The notes below the pieces were generated by a model that worked only from the letters and a program-made list of their open reading frames with translations, searched no databases and was not told the DNA's origin. Below are positions 1-6,875 of a stretch of 46,913 bases of DNA, piece by piece; within the stretch, counting starts at the first letter, position 1; the number at the start of each line of letters is the position of its first letter. A program made the position numbers and the translations under genes. Origin of the DNA: Vreelandella arcis (GTDB lineage Bacteria; Pseudomonadota; Gammaproteobacteria; Pseudomonadales; Halomonadaceae); NCBI RefSeq assembly GCF_900103865.1, contig NZ_FNII01000023.1, positions 1 through 46,913 on the forward strand. Reading direction: 5' to 3'.

Positions 1-89
1 GTCGGATTACCGTGCATCTCGGCGATGCCGCCGACAAATGGTGGCCCACCTTGCTGAAGGGAATGCCGAGGCTGACGGTTCTGGCCTGA
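1..89 (+). CDS. C-terminal tail of an unidentified protein (cut by window edge)
   Basis: An open frame enters from the left edge (frame starting at base 3) and ends at TGA 87-89. The visible peptide is about 28 residues, rich in hydrophobic residues and with two adjacent tryptophans. Codon choice is GC-rich, like the core genome to the right and unlike the AT-rich genes that follow. I do not recognise the family. It could belong to the host chromosome or to another element next to the island. It may also be a chance open frame, since only the end is visible. Confidence 0.3.
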   Translation, partial: RITVHLGDAADKWWPTLLKGMPRLTVLA

Positions 90-395
90 TACCCGACAAC
101 ACCACAAAGCACGCATCAAGAAAGGCGACCACCACGGCGGCCGGCGGCCACGGCTGCGCCGACGATCGACATTAATGCCTATAAGTTATAGATAACCATT
201 ATGTAAGTCAGATGGGGAATAGGCTAGCGGCGATCAAACGACTCGATGACGTTGAAGTGGATCGGAACCGGCAGCCACTCGGTTTAAACCCCGCATTCGG
301 CACCCTGATGAATGAGGGGGGATAATGTCAATTCCATGTTTATACTGAAAGTAGAGGAACAGGAAAAGTAAGTAATAAATATTGAAAACCATTAA

Positions 396-428
396 CCGGA
401 TAGCTCTCAGGCTAATTCCGGATTTTTC
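396..428 (+). terminator. Rho-independent terminator at the island's left border
   Basis: CCGGA (396-400) pairs with TCCGG (417-421) and TAGC (401-404) with GCTA (411-414). There is a two-base bulge and a six-base loop, and the stem is followed by ATTTTTCT. It would stop transcription entering the island from the left, or act as a leader attenuator for the helicase gene at 590. Confidence 0.65.
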
Positions 429-532
429 TACGTCTTCTCAGGGTGTTTAGAAATTTCTTAAGGGGTTCTCTCTAAGGAAAAACTGAACACTTTTCAATAA
501 GCAGCTTATTAGCTACGAACCAATTAAACACT

Positions 533-547
533 GTGATCTTAAATCAC
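533..547. promoter_or_regulatory. Candidate operator dyad upstream of the first island gene
   Basis: GTGAT-CTTAA-ATCAC is a 5-5-5 perfect inverted repeat. It extends imperfectly with CAC on the left and GTG on the right. It lies 43 bases before the helicase start, where a repressor or activator would act. No regulator gene is visible in the island, so the binding protein is unknown. Confidence 0.3.
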
Positions 548-589
548 TGGTGGAAATAATTACGTTCATAAAAAGGAGAAAGGGGATTT

Positions 590-2056
590 ATGAAAGTACA
601 GGTACAATCAGCAATCATGTCATATGGCAAGTCTGTAAGCGCTATTAAGACAATACAATCTGAAACAGATAATTTTTATTTTGTTGTTCTTCCATACCTT
701 GAGGAGGTGAATCGTTATAAAAATGAATGTAATAGTTTTCTTCCCGATTGGAATCAGCTTATTGAACCATCAAATGTTAAAGGGTCTAAAAATAGCAATC
801 TTCTGATAAATCTTAAAGAGCGTACAGGTTCAGTTGTTACGACTCATGCTATGTTCGATAAACTGTCTGATGAGCAAATTAGAAGTATAAAAAAGCGTCC
901 AATGTTCCGTGGTGAAAAGATGTTGGTGTTAGATGAAACTATTGATCTCGTAAAACCTGTGAGTTCTTCAAAGATAACTATTAAAGAACTTAAAGCAGAT
1001 GTTGAGAATGGGTACATTGTTGTAAATGAAACTACAGGTTTAGTAACTTGGAATAACACATTAGAGTTTGAAGGTAAAGAAGGAAGTTATCGGCATCATG
1101 AGTATTTAAAAAATCTTTGTGAGACGGGAATGCTTTATTTCCTTGATGGTCGCTATGTGATTATGGAGCTATCAATGGATTTTTTAGAGTGTTTCGACCG
1201 TGTACTGGTTCTTACTTATCGCTGGACTTCAAGTATTATGGCCAATTTCCTAAAAGTAAATGGAATAAAATGGGAGGTGTTACCATTAAATCAAGAAAGA
1301 GTGTTAGACGTATATAAATATATTTCAGAACATCTCGTTATTCCTGATGAATATTCTATTGACGAATACAAGCTTTCACAACGTGGCTGGAACGATAATG
1401 CTGAAAAAATTAAAAATTTATTTAATGGATACGTTAAGCAAGCAATGAGAGATTATGATATTCCGTTAGAAGAAGTTTTGTACACCACCTTCAAATTTGC
1501 AGATGGTGAAGACATGCAGAAGTATTTAAAGACATTGTCTATTGGTAAATATCAGAAGAAAGATAAGACAGGAAATGTGGTTCCGGTCAACTTCCTAAGT
1601 CATACAACGCTAGGAACGAATGACTATAAGCATTGTAGGTTAATGGTTTACGGAGTATCTAAGCATATTATGCCGGGTGTCCAAAGCTACTTTGCTCAAA
1701 AGGGTAGTTCTATGCCTGGTGATGATTGGGAGCTTTCCAGCATCATTCAATGGCTGTTTAGAGGTTGTATCAGAGATCAAGACAGCGGCAAGGATATGAT
1801 TGCAGTGATTTTATGCCCAAGAATGAGAAAGATGGTACAGAGCTGGCTTGCAGGGATAAAACGACAAGTAGAACAAGGCAGTCTTGATGAATCCTCAAAG
1901 GATGTCATCGAGATTGATCCCAAGACCCGTAGAAAAAAGATGCAGAACTTTAAACAATGGATACAAAAGAATCCAGGCGGTGAGTGTTTTAGTTTTCATG
2001 ATTACCTTGAGCATGGTGGGCCAAACCTGAAAAGGAAACTGAAAAAGATAGCTTGA
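590..2056 (+). CDS. Degenerate superfamily-2 helicase-like ATPase (island replication candidate)
   Basis: This 488-residue protein shows the order of SF2 helicase motifs. There is a P-loop-like SYGKS at residues 11-15, right at the N-terminus and lacking the usual first glycine. A TTH motif lies near 84-86, a DExx-type Walker B (LVLDET) at 112-117, an LVLTYRW segment at 206-212 starting the second RecA lobe, and QWLFRGCIRD at 387-396 resembling motif VI with its arginine finger. The likely role is ATP-driven unwinding of DNA or RNA; the position at the head of the island suggests replication. AAAGGAGAAAGGGG precedes the ATG. A winged-helix protein gene follows after a strong hairpin. AT-rich codon use separates it from the chromosome. 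The family is inferred from motifs only, so it might instead be a defence or packaging-related helicase. Confidence 0.6.
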   Translation: MKVQVQSAIMSYGKSVSAIKTIQSETDNFYFVVLPYLEEVNRYKNECNSFLPDWNQLIEPSNVKGSKNSNLLINLKERTGSVVTTHAMFDKLSDEQIRSIKKRPMFRGEKMLVLDETIDLVKPVSSSKITIKELKADVENGYIVVNETTGLVTWNNTLEFEGKEGSYRHHEYLKNLCETGMLYFLDGRYVIMELSMDFLECFDRVLVLTYRWTSSIMANFLKVNGIKWEVLPLNQERVLDVYKYISEHLVIPDEYSIDEYKLSQRGWNDNAEKIKNLFNGYVKQAMRDYDIPLEEVLYTTFKFADGEDMQKYLKTLSIGKYQKKDKTGNVVPVNFLSHTTLGTNDYKHCRLMVYGVSKHIMPGVQSYFAQKGSSMPGDDWELSSIIQWLFRGCIRDQDSGKDMIAVILCPRMRKMVQSWLAGIKRQVEQGSLDESSKDVIEIDPKTRRKKMQNFKQWIQKNPGGECFSFHDYLEHGGPNLKRKLKKIA

Positions 2057-2063
2057 GAAATAG

Positions 2064-2116
2064 CCCCTGTATAGGCAGTGGTTATTAAAGTAGACAAACC
2101 ACAATATACAGGGGAG
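2064..2116 (+). promoter_or_regulatory. Two-tier hairpin that buries the ribosome binding site of the next gene
   Basis: CCCCTGTATA (2064-2073) is perfectly complementary to TATACAGGGG (2105-2114). Inside it GTGGTT (2078-2083) pairs with AACCAC (2097-2102), closing a 13-base loop. The right outer arm contains the GGGGAG Shine-Dalgarno (2111-2116) of the gene starting at 2121. Folding should therefore hide that site and limit translation of the winged-helix protein, and may also slow transcription leaving the helicase gene. Confidence 0.6.
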
Positions 2117-2120
2117 TGTT

Positions 2121-2612
2121 ATGAGAAAAATACAAGAACATAAAAATACAACATCTAGGGAGAAGGTGGAAAACAATGTTGAGGCAATTTATCAAGTAGC
2201 AAAAGACTATAGGGATATTTATGGTCAACCTGTCAAGTTTAATAAGAAAGATAAAAAGAAGTTGGAAATGATAGTAAATCTAATTGATTATGAGAATGTT
2301 CTGTACAAATCCCGTGGAGAGCTATCTAAGCTTTTGGGAATTGATGATTCTGGTAACTTAATTAGATTCTTTAGGAACCTTGATAAAAAAGAATATCTTC
2401 GTTATGTCTCGCGGAACAATGCTTATGGCGAAGATATAAAACCACATTACATCAAGATATATATTAATCCAATATATGGCTGGCGCGATAGTGAGCGTAT
2501 TACTAAAGAGGAAGCATTAAAGGAGTATCGCTTATATCAAGATTTATCTGAAGCTTCAAAGTTTGATATTACTCTATCTCAATATTTTATAGAAGTAGAT
2601 GAATTTGATTAA
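2121..2612 (+). CDS. Small winged-helix protein, RepL-like replication initiator candidate
   Basis: This is a 163-residue basic protein with no signal peptide. Residues about 60-97 read as a helix-turn-helix (GELSKLLGI followed by a second helix around FFRNLDKKEYL). They are followed by a beta-wing and a strand containing YINPIYGWR at about 114-122. That arrangement recalls the wHTH and INP-x-x-x-W-R strand of RepL-type plasmid replication proteins. This is a pattern resemblance, not a search result. It sits directly between a helicase gene and a 300-base structured non-coding region, the usual place for an initiator and its origin. Its ribosome binding site lies inside the hairpin at 2064-2114, implying copy-limiting translational control. 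The alternative is a transcriptional regulator of the island. Confidence 0.45.
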   Translation: MRKIQEHKNTTSREKVENNVEAIYQVAKDYRDIYGQPVKFNKKDKKKLEMIVNLIDYENVLYKSRGELSKLLGIDDSGNLIRFFRNLDKKEYLRYVSRNNAYGEDIKPHYIKIYINPIYGWRDSERITKEEALKEYRLYQDLSEASKFDITLSQYFIEVDEFD

Positions 2613-2664
2613 TAATAACCTGTTTGCGAGTGTGCACTCTATTAAGCCAGGTGTGCATTTGTAA

Positions 2665-2696
2665 GGGGTTTAACAGCCCTCCAACTGTTAAGCCCC
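2665..2696 (+). repeat. 12-bp hairpin within the structured region
   Basis: GGGGTTTAACAG (2665-2676) pairs with CTGTTAAGCCCC (2685-2696) around an eight-base loop. The only deviation is U2669 with G2692. No T-run follows directly, so it is not a standard terminator. Confidence 0.75.
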
Positions 2697-2700
2697 ACCT

Positions 2701-2767
2701 CTTAAGCTCTGCTGGTAAATCTTCCCCTTTCCTTCCTTTGGATTTACTAGCAGGCACCTAAGCTAAG
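2701..2767 (+). repeat. Long interrupted hairpin with a pyrimidine-rich loop
   Basis: CTGCTGGTAAATC (2709-2721) pairs with GATTTACTAGCAG (2741-2753) with one G-U pair (2714/2748). Below it CTTAAGCT (2701-2708) pairs with AGCTAAG (2761-2767) with a bulged A. The 19-base apical loop is almost entirely C and T (TTCCCCTTTCCTTCCTTTG), which stands out as a possible protein- or RNA-binding loop. Confidence 0.7.
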
Positions 2768-2770
2768 AAC

Positions 2771-2910
2771 ACAGTAACTATCCTGATAGGCTTTTTAAAG
2801 CCTTTAAGAATCTCATCGTTTACGGCGCGGTGGGGTAGGTTGTGCCCTATTAAAGCGCTTATCTCCTAGCGTGGGGCACCTTTCTAAGAACTTATCAGGA
2901 TAGTTGCTGT
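2771..2910 (+). repeat. 18-bp inverted repeat closing a multi-branched fold
   Basis: ACAGTAACTATCCTGATA (2771-2788) is complementary to TATCAGGATAGTTGCTGT (2893-2910) at all 18 positions if U2775-G2906 is allowed. The enclosed 104 bases contain GGCTT/AAGCC (2789-2802) and GTGCCC/GGGCAC (2842-2847/2874-2879), the latter with CGCT/AGCG inside. An 18-bp near-perfect match over this distance is very unlikely by chance. Confidence 0.8.
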
Positions 2911-2944
2911 GCAACAAAATCAGAATATAACAACGGAGAAAATT

Positions 2945-3124
2945 ATGCCTACCTCAAAGACCGCAAACGATTCAATTTATATAACGAGAAGTGATAGCAA
3001 ACGTATTGGCATTCGCTTTTATATTGGTGGTTTCTGTAAGCACTGTAAACAGAAAAAGACTATACGTTATACCTGCAATAGTTGCTGTGTGAATTGCGCG
3101 CAGGCTTGGAAAGGAAAATCTTGA
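2945..3124 (+). CDS. Small zinc-ribbon protein
   Basis: This is a 59-residue protein with CxxC at 31-34 and CNSCCVNC at 44-51, giving two cysteine pairs plus one extra cysteine for a single zinc ribbon. The ATG at 2945 is preferred because GGAG lies at 2935-2938 with normal spacing. The in-frame GTG at 2909 lies inside the 18-bp stem and has no site of its own. The stop overlaps the next start (TGATG at 3122-3126), so the two genes are translationally coupled. Such proteins in phages may be late-gene activators or DNA/RNA binders. The specific function is unknown. Being the first gene after the structured region, it could act on it. Confidence 0.6.
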   Translation: MPTSKTANDSIYITRSDSKRIGIRFYIGGFCKHCKQKKTIRYTCNSCCVNCAQAWKGKS

Positions 3125-3372
3125 TGAAAAATAATCCTTACATAACTGTTAACGATATTCCAGCCCATATATTTAAAAACAGAATTCTTACTGATCCTGT
3201 TGGTGAGGAGTTCAGCGCTTACTTGCGTTACATGTTAGATAATCATCCCGACGATCTTTATTATATATTTAAGCATGGGCAGAAATATACAGGTTATGGG
3301 GGAGCTTTCACTATGGTTTTTGAACGTTGGCTGGTTAAGATAGAAAACAATTTAAAGAAAAAGGTTAAATAA
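3124..3372 (+). CDS. Small hypothetical protein, possible small terminase candidate by position
   Basis: This 82-residue protein uses the ATG at 3124, which overlaps the stop of the zinc-ribbon gene; the longer open frame from 3082 has no ribosome binding site. The C-terminus is lysine-rich. No family is recognised. It stands directly before the portal gene and its stop overlaps the portal start (3370-3374). Conventional head modules carry a small terminase near here and none is otherwise visible, so this is a candidate by elimination only. Nothing in the residues proves DNA binding. Confidence 0.5.
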   Translation: MKNNPYITVNDIPAHIFKNRILTDPVGEEFSAYLRYMLDNHPDDLYYIFKHGQKYTGYGGAFTMVFERWLVKIENNLKKKVK

Positions 3373-4682
3373 TGACTAACTTTAATAAACAATATTCATA
3401 TCCAGTAGAAATACATAATAGTATTCAGTATCAAGGAAAGGTTGATCTACGTGTTGATAACCAATTCCAAACATACCGTTCAATGCTGGAAGATTCAGTG
3501 ATTGCAGGCTCGACCAGTTTTATTAAATCTGTTTTGAATCGTAAGTTTCAATTAAAACCCCATGGTCGCTCAACACAGAAAGAAAAAGATGTTGTAGGCG
3601 CTCTTAATAAGTCTCTTGAAGACCTCAAGCCATATTCATTCAATCGGTTTATGAATAACGTGCTTAGTCTTATTGAATACGGTACAAGCTTGCAAGAAGT
3701 GACATTTGAACGTAAGCGTGGTTTTCAAGTTTTTAAAAGCTTTAGTCCTATCAGCCTTCAGAGCATTAATAAGTTTGTTTATGATCGTGGTGAGCTGAAA
3801 AAGTTAAAGCTTACACCACCTAATAACGATGGTCTTATTCAAGATGTTGTTAAAGCCCCAACTGAAATTGCTGGTGCTAAAGTCTTGGTTTTCTCATTTC
3901 AAGCAGATAATGATAACCCACTTGGAAAATCACTTTTAAGAGGTGCCTATTCAACATGGAAAGAAAAAACTACGTACCGAGAATTGAACCTTGTAGGTGC
4001 CTCTAAGAGTCTTTCAGGTGTAATGAAAATTGAAGTTCCATCGGATTATTTGAATTCCTTTTTTACAGACCCTGCTAGTGACCAAGCAGTTCTTGTAGAT
4101 AATTTAATAAAGCAAGCTGAGTTGATGGGGGCAGGACGATCAAGCTTTGTTGCATTACCTAGCGACACGACAGAAGCGAATGCCAAGCTATTCAACGTAG
4201 AACCTATCAAGGGTACTGATAGAGGTGGCTTTGAAATTGAGGATAGTATTGCCCGATGTAACCGTGAAATCTTTATGAGCCTTCAAAGCGCTGTGCTAAG
4301 CCTTGGTCAAGATGGTGAATCGAGCGGTTCCTATGGGCTATCTAGTACCAAGAGTGTTCTTCTAAATACGTTCCTGAGTTCCGTACAGGACACTATCGCT
4401 AGCGAGTTTATGAAAGGTGTCAGACTTGCTTTTGAATTAAATGATCTTACAGATGAACGACTTCCTTCTATTCAATGGGAAGAAATGCAGCAACCCACTT
4501 TTGAAGAATTCGTTGAAGGAATAAAAGCAGTTGGTATGTCTGGCCTTGTAGAGCCTACAGGGGAGCTTAATCAATGGATCATTGAGAAGATCGGTGCTCC
4601 TGTTAATACCGCTGGAGGAGAAGTATCAGGTCTTATGAATATAGCACGGCAACAAACAGGGGAGGGTGCTAATAGTGGATAA
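3372..4682 (+). CDS. Phage portal protein
   Basis: This 436-residue protein has the layout of phage portals related to the DUF935/Mu gp29 type. It has an alpha/beta N-terminal half with VIAGSTSFIKSVL and EYGTSLQEVTFE segments, and a typical core segment around residues 180-205 (NPLGKSLLRGAYSTWKEK), where portals carry 'NPxGxSxLRxxYxxW'. A C-terminal helical part contains MSLQSAVLSLGQDG and ends in a flexible glycine-rich tail. Twelve portal subunits form the DNA-entry vertex of the capsid and dock the terminase. The gene overlaps its upstream neighbour and the connector gene downstream (4675), so it belongs to a coupled head operon. The length is on the short side for the family but covers the core. 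Confidence 0.85.
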   Translation: MTNFNKQYSYPVEIHNSIQYQGKVDLRVDNQFQTYRSMLEDSVIAGSTSFIKSVLNRKFQLKPHGRSTQKEKDVVGALNKSLEDLKPYSFNRFMNNVLSLIEYGTSLQEVTFERKRGFQVFKSFSPISLQSINKFVYDRGELKKLKLTPPNNDGLIQDVVKAPTEIAGAKVLVFSFQADNDNPLGKSLLRGAYSTWKEKTTYRELNLVGASKSLSGVMKIEVPSDYLNSFFTDPASDQAVLVDNLIKQAELMGAGRSSFVALPSDTTEANAKLFNVEPIKGTDRGGFEIEDSIARCNREIFMSLQSAVLSLGQDGESSGSYGLSSTKSVLLNTFLSSVQDTIASEFMKGVRLAFELNDLTDERLPSIQWEEMQQPTFEEFVEGIKAVGMSGLVEPTGELNQWIIEKIGAPVNTAGGEVSGLMNIARQQTGEGANSG

Positions 4683-5013
4683 TATAGAACAAGTACGTTT
4701 AAACATTGGTGATACAGATACTGAAGAATACTTTCTAGATGACACTGTAATTAGCTTTCTCCTCCAAGAGAATGGTAATAATGTTCTTGAAACTTCAATA
4801 GTAGCCCTTGAAGCAATTATCAATAACATTGCACTACAGCCTGAACGGTGGCGTATTGGTGATGCTGCTGAATCAAGGGCAAGTGTAGACCAGCTTGAAG
4901 ACCGTTTAAAGTCACTTATCAATAAACGCAATGCTAAGGCTTACACAGCCATTCCAATTATCTTACATCCTTCACGTAAGAATTGGGATGATATTGATAA
5001 AGTATTTAATTGA
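4675..5013 (+). CDS. Head-tail connector (adaptor) protein
   Basis: This protein of about 112 residues begins VDNIEQVRLNIGDTD and continues with EEYFLDDTVISFLLQENGNN and VALEAI. That matches the usual opening of gp6/gp15-type adaptor proteins ('xRxxIGDTD...FLxDxxI...LxxN...A...ALE'). These form the ring under the portal that opens the head to the neck. GTG at 4675 is chosen because GGGGAGG lies about nine bases upstream; an earlier in-frame GTG at 4666 has no room for one. The gene overlaps the portal stop by eight bases. Presence of an adaptor without any tail gene is notable: the head is built to receive a tail that this island does not encode. Confidence 0.75.
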   Translation: MDNIEQVRLNIGDTDTEEYFLDDTVISFLLQENGNNVLETSIVALEAIINNIALQPERWRIGDAAESRASVDQLEDRLKSLINKRNAKAYTAIPIILHPSRKNWDDIDKVFN

Positions 5014-5024
5014 AGAGGTTGATT

Positions 5025-5405
5025 ATGGGAATTTTTGAAAAACTAAAAAAAGCAAAACAACCTGCACCTAAAAGTAACGTTGGTTCTGAGAAAGTTAATG
5101 AAATTACCATTTCAGAAGCCGAATTAAGAAAAACCTTGAAGGGTTTTTTATACAGTGAAGACTTGGTTGAAGAAATGCTTCCTACGTTCCGTAAACTTTA
5201 TGACGGGCATCCTGAGTTTAAAGAAGTTGTAGAGTTAATCCAAGCTAAAGAAAAAGAGCTTAATAATATCAATGAACAACAGGGTTATTTTAATCAGGAT
5301 TCAAACCCTAATGATGATCCTGAAAAGACTTCAGATAATACTGAAGATGAAGAAGGTGGTAAAGACTACCTGATGGAAATTCTCGAAAGCCGATATGGTG
5401 AATAA
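5025..5405 (+). CDS. Small acidic-tailed protein, possible capsid scaffold
   Basis: This 126-residue protein has a basic N-terminus (MGIFEKLKKAKQ), a helical middle (EAELRKTLKGFLYSEDLVEE, then a second helix to about residue 87), and a low-complexity acidic stretch rich in D, E, N and S up to residue 113. The ATG at 5025 has GAAGAGG just upstream; the longer frame from 5010 does not. It lies between connector and decoration protein, before the major capsid gene, where scaffolding proteins are normally found, and a helical, highly charged, disordered protein fits. No protease motif is visible. The role is inferred from position and composition only. Confidence 0.5.
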   Translation: MGIFEKLKKAKQPAPKSNVGSEKVNEITISEAELRKTLKGFLYSEDLVEEMLPTFRKLYDGHPEFKEVVELIQAKEKELNNINEQQGYFNQDSNPNDDPEKTSDNTEDEEGGKDYLMEILESRYGE

Positions 5406-5425
5406 AACTAAAAGAGGTAAATTTA

Positions 5426-5755
5426 ATGACTAAAATTAATACGGTAAGTGCTAAAGGCGATAGCTTTCTGGTACATTCTGATGATTATGATGTGATGTTT
5501 GATGCATTGAACGTTACTGTTTCTGGCGTTGCTGGTGATGTTCTTGAAACTTCTGATGCCAAAGTTACTGATACTTCTGCTGAAGTGTTAGGAATTCTAG
5601 CTGAAGATACAGACGGTTCCCAAGGTAATGTTCGCGTTATGGTTCGTGGCAATCCTACAACTGTTGATGCTCAGAAACTTAATTATAACACTTCTGTCGC
5701 TGCCGATATTGATGCCTTGCTTGAAGAAAAAGGTATTGTTGCAGTAAACAAATAA
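5426..5755 (+). CDS. Capsid decoration protein, lambda gpD-like
   Basis: This 109-residue protein looks like the phage head-decoration (lambda D) family. It is small and glycine/valine/aspartate-rich, has no cysteine, and carries the hallmark segment 'LGILAEDTDGSQGNVRVMVRG' in the middle, followed by a stretch ending in EEKGIVAVNK. D-type proteins trim the capsid surface at three-fold sites and stabilise it when full-length DNA is packaged. AAAGAGG precedes the ATG. It immediately precedes the E-type major capsid gene, the same pairing as lambda D-E. Confidence 0.75.
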   Translation: MTKINTVSAKGDSFLVHSDDYDVMFDALNVTVSGVAGDVLETSDAKVTDTSAEVLGILAEDTDGSQGNVRVMVRGNPTTVDAQKLNYNTSVAADIDALLEEKGIVAVNK

Positions 5756-5777
5756 ATAACTATAAGGATTAATATTT

Positions 5778-6788
5778 ATGTTGATTGATAACGATAAAAT
5801 CGTTGATCGTACTGAAGCCATTTCTAAGGTGCCTACTAACCCTGGTCTAATTGGCTCCATGAACTTTTTCCGTACCCGTAACGTTGCAAGTGATTATATT
5901 ACATTTGATGTTAGTGAAGGGGCGCTGAAGGTTCTTAACGATAAACTACGTTCTACTGCTGATAAGAATACTGTTGATGATAAGCCTTTTGACCAGCACG
6001 TTCTTAAAATCCCCCACTATCCGCTAGAAAGTACCATTACTCGTGACCAGCTAGCAGGTGTTCGAGCATTCGATAGCGAGTCAGAAAAGTCTGTTGCTAA
6101 TGCCCTTGCAGAGCACCTTGGCGACCATAGTGACATGATCGACTACCACCACGAATATCAGCAAGCTAAGATGCTGTTCAATGCTCAGCTTGTAACCGAT
6201 AACTTCGGTACTTATGACCTTGCTAGTGAGCTTGGTGTTTCTCAGGGCACTAAAACCCTTAGCTATACCAACTATGGGGATACTTTGAAGCAATTCCGCG
6301 AAATGCAGAACGCTTCTAAAGCTGGTTTGGTCGGTGGCCGTGCTCAAGGTTTCATTCTGTTTGCTGGTGATGACTTGTATGAATGGCTACTGGCAAATGA
6401 TGACTTTGAACGCGCTATGCAGATGAATAGCTGGCAAGGTGCAAACCCTTTGATGAATGAATTGGGTAGCATTGGTGCAGGTTATCAAGCATTTACTTTT
6501 GGTGGCACCACCATCATTAACTATAACGATTCCTTCGCCAAGCCTGATGGTTCTCAAGACCAGATTCTACCTTCTGCTGAAGGTTTGATGGTTCCCCGTG
6601 CTCAGGTCGGTAAACACTTCTTTGGCCCTCAGAACACGCTGCAAGGGCTTTCTGGTGGTGGTCAGCGGGCCTTTAGCCGTACTGTTCGTGATGAGCGTGA
6701 CCGCTTTGTTAATGTTGAATCTGAAACAAATAGCCTACCTATTCTTGAGAGCGTAGGAAGCACTATTAAGGTTGATTTTACCGCTTAA
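5778..6788 (+). CDS. Major capsid protein, phage E family
   Basis: This 336-residue protein resembles the lambda E-type major capsid family. The N-terminal stretch contains NFFRTRNVASDYITFDV. It is followed by a conserved middle with HYPLESTITRDQLAGVRAFD and a helix bearing HEYQQAKMLFNAQ near 120-140. A domain with FILFAGDDLYEWLLANDDFE comes next, and the C-terminal P-domain-like part contains AQVGKHFFGPQNTL and ends TIKVDFTA. The protein forms the icosahedral shell (HK97 fold). The family length is 330-350 residues, so it is intact. A weak AAGGATT site precedes the ATG. An unusual GU-rich terminator follows at 6811-6843, separating the abundantly needed capsid gene from the terminase gene. 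Confidence 0.85.
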   Translation: MLIDNDKIVDRTEAISKVPTNPGLIGSMNFFRTRNVASDYITFDVSEGALKVLNDKLRSTADKNTVDDKPFDQHVLKIPHYPLESTITRDQLAGVRAFDSESEKSVANALAEHLGDHSDMIDYHHEYQQAKMLFNAQLVTDNFGTYDLASELGVSQGTKTLSYTNYGDTLKQFREMQNASKAGLVGGRAQGFILFAGDDLYEWLLANDDFERAMQMNSWQGANPLMNELGSIGAGYQAFTFGGTTIINYNDSFAKPDGSQDQILPSAEGLMVPRAQVGKHFFGPQNTLQGLSGGGQRAFSRTVRDERDRFVNVESETNSLPILESVGSTIKVDFTA

Positions 6789-6810
6789 AATATAAAATCT
6801 TTTATAGAAG

Positions 6811-6843
6811 GGCTGGCTGGCAATCGCTGGCTGGCCTTTTTTT
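6811..6843 (+). terminator. GU-rich intrinsic terminator between capsid and terminase genes
   Basis: GGCTGGCTGGC (6811-6821) and GCTGGCTGGCC (6826-6836) look like a direct repeat in DNA. In plus-strand RNA they pair along all 11 positions with four G-U pairs, around an AATC loop, and are followed by seven Ts. A partial terminator here would give much more capsid mRNA than terminase mRNA. The tandem wobble pairs make it weaker than the stem length suggests. Confidence 0.55.
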
Positions 6844-6875
6844 ATGCCTGAAAATAACTAAAGGGGTTAATAAAA

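Larger units (their letters stand above)
90..589. other. Intergenic transition zone between GC-rich flank and AT-rich island
   Basis: No gene is supported here. Composition changes from GC-rich (to about 320) to AT-rich (from about 340), so the left border of the island probably lies in this stretch. It contains a small hairpin of CCCT/AGGG around 303-318, a good intrinsic terminator at 396-428, an imperfect hairpin around 453-481, and a 15-base dyad at 533-547 just upstream of the first island gene. I see no tRNA and no convincing attachment-site core. Confidence 0.5.
2613..2912 (+). ncRNA. Highly structured non-coding region: candidate structured RNA (or replication/packaging origin)
   Basis: About 300 bases between the winged-helix gene and the zinc-ribbon gene are densely folded. 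In order: a 12-bp hairpin (2665-2696); a long interrupted hairpin (2701-2767, with a 13-bp upper stem); and an 18-bp closing stem (2771-2788 with 2893-2910) that encloses at least two further hairpins (2789-2802 and 2842-2879). The 12-, 13- and 18-bp stems each contain one non-Watson-Crick position. Each is G-U in plus-strand RNA and would be A-C in minus-strand RNA. This favours a transcribed plus-strand RNA. No ORF spans it. Possible roles are a packaging or assembly RNA, a leader controlling the head operon, or an origin transcript; none is proven. Tandem GTGTGCA motifs occur at its start (2630 and 2651). Confidence 0.55.

Noticed and set aside
303..318. CCCT-GATGAATG-AGGG hairpin near the left border as a terminator or transposon end
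   Set aside because: The stem is only four base pairs with no T-run and no matching terminal repeat was found.
2909..2944. Longer start (GTG 2909) for the zinc-ribbon gene
   Set aside because: It lies inside the 18-bp stem without a ribosome site, while ATG 2945 has GGAG at normal spacing.
6811..6836. GCTGGCTGG direct repeat as a recombination site
   Set aside because: The pairing as G-U-rich RNA hairpin followed by seven Ts explains it better.
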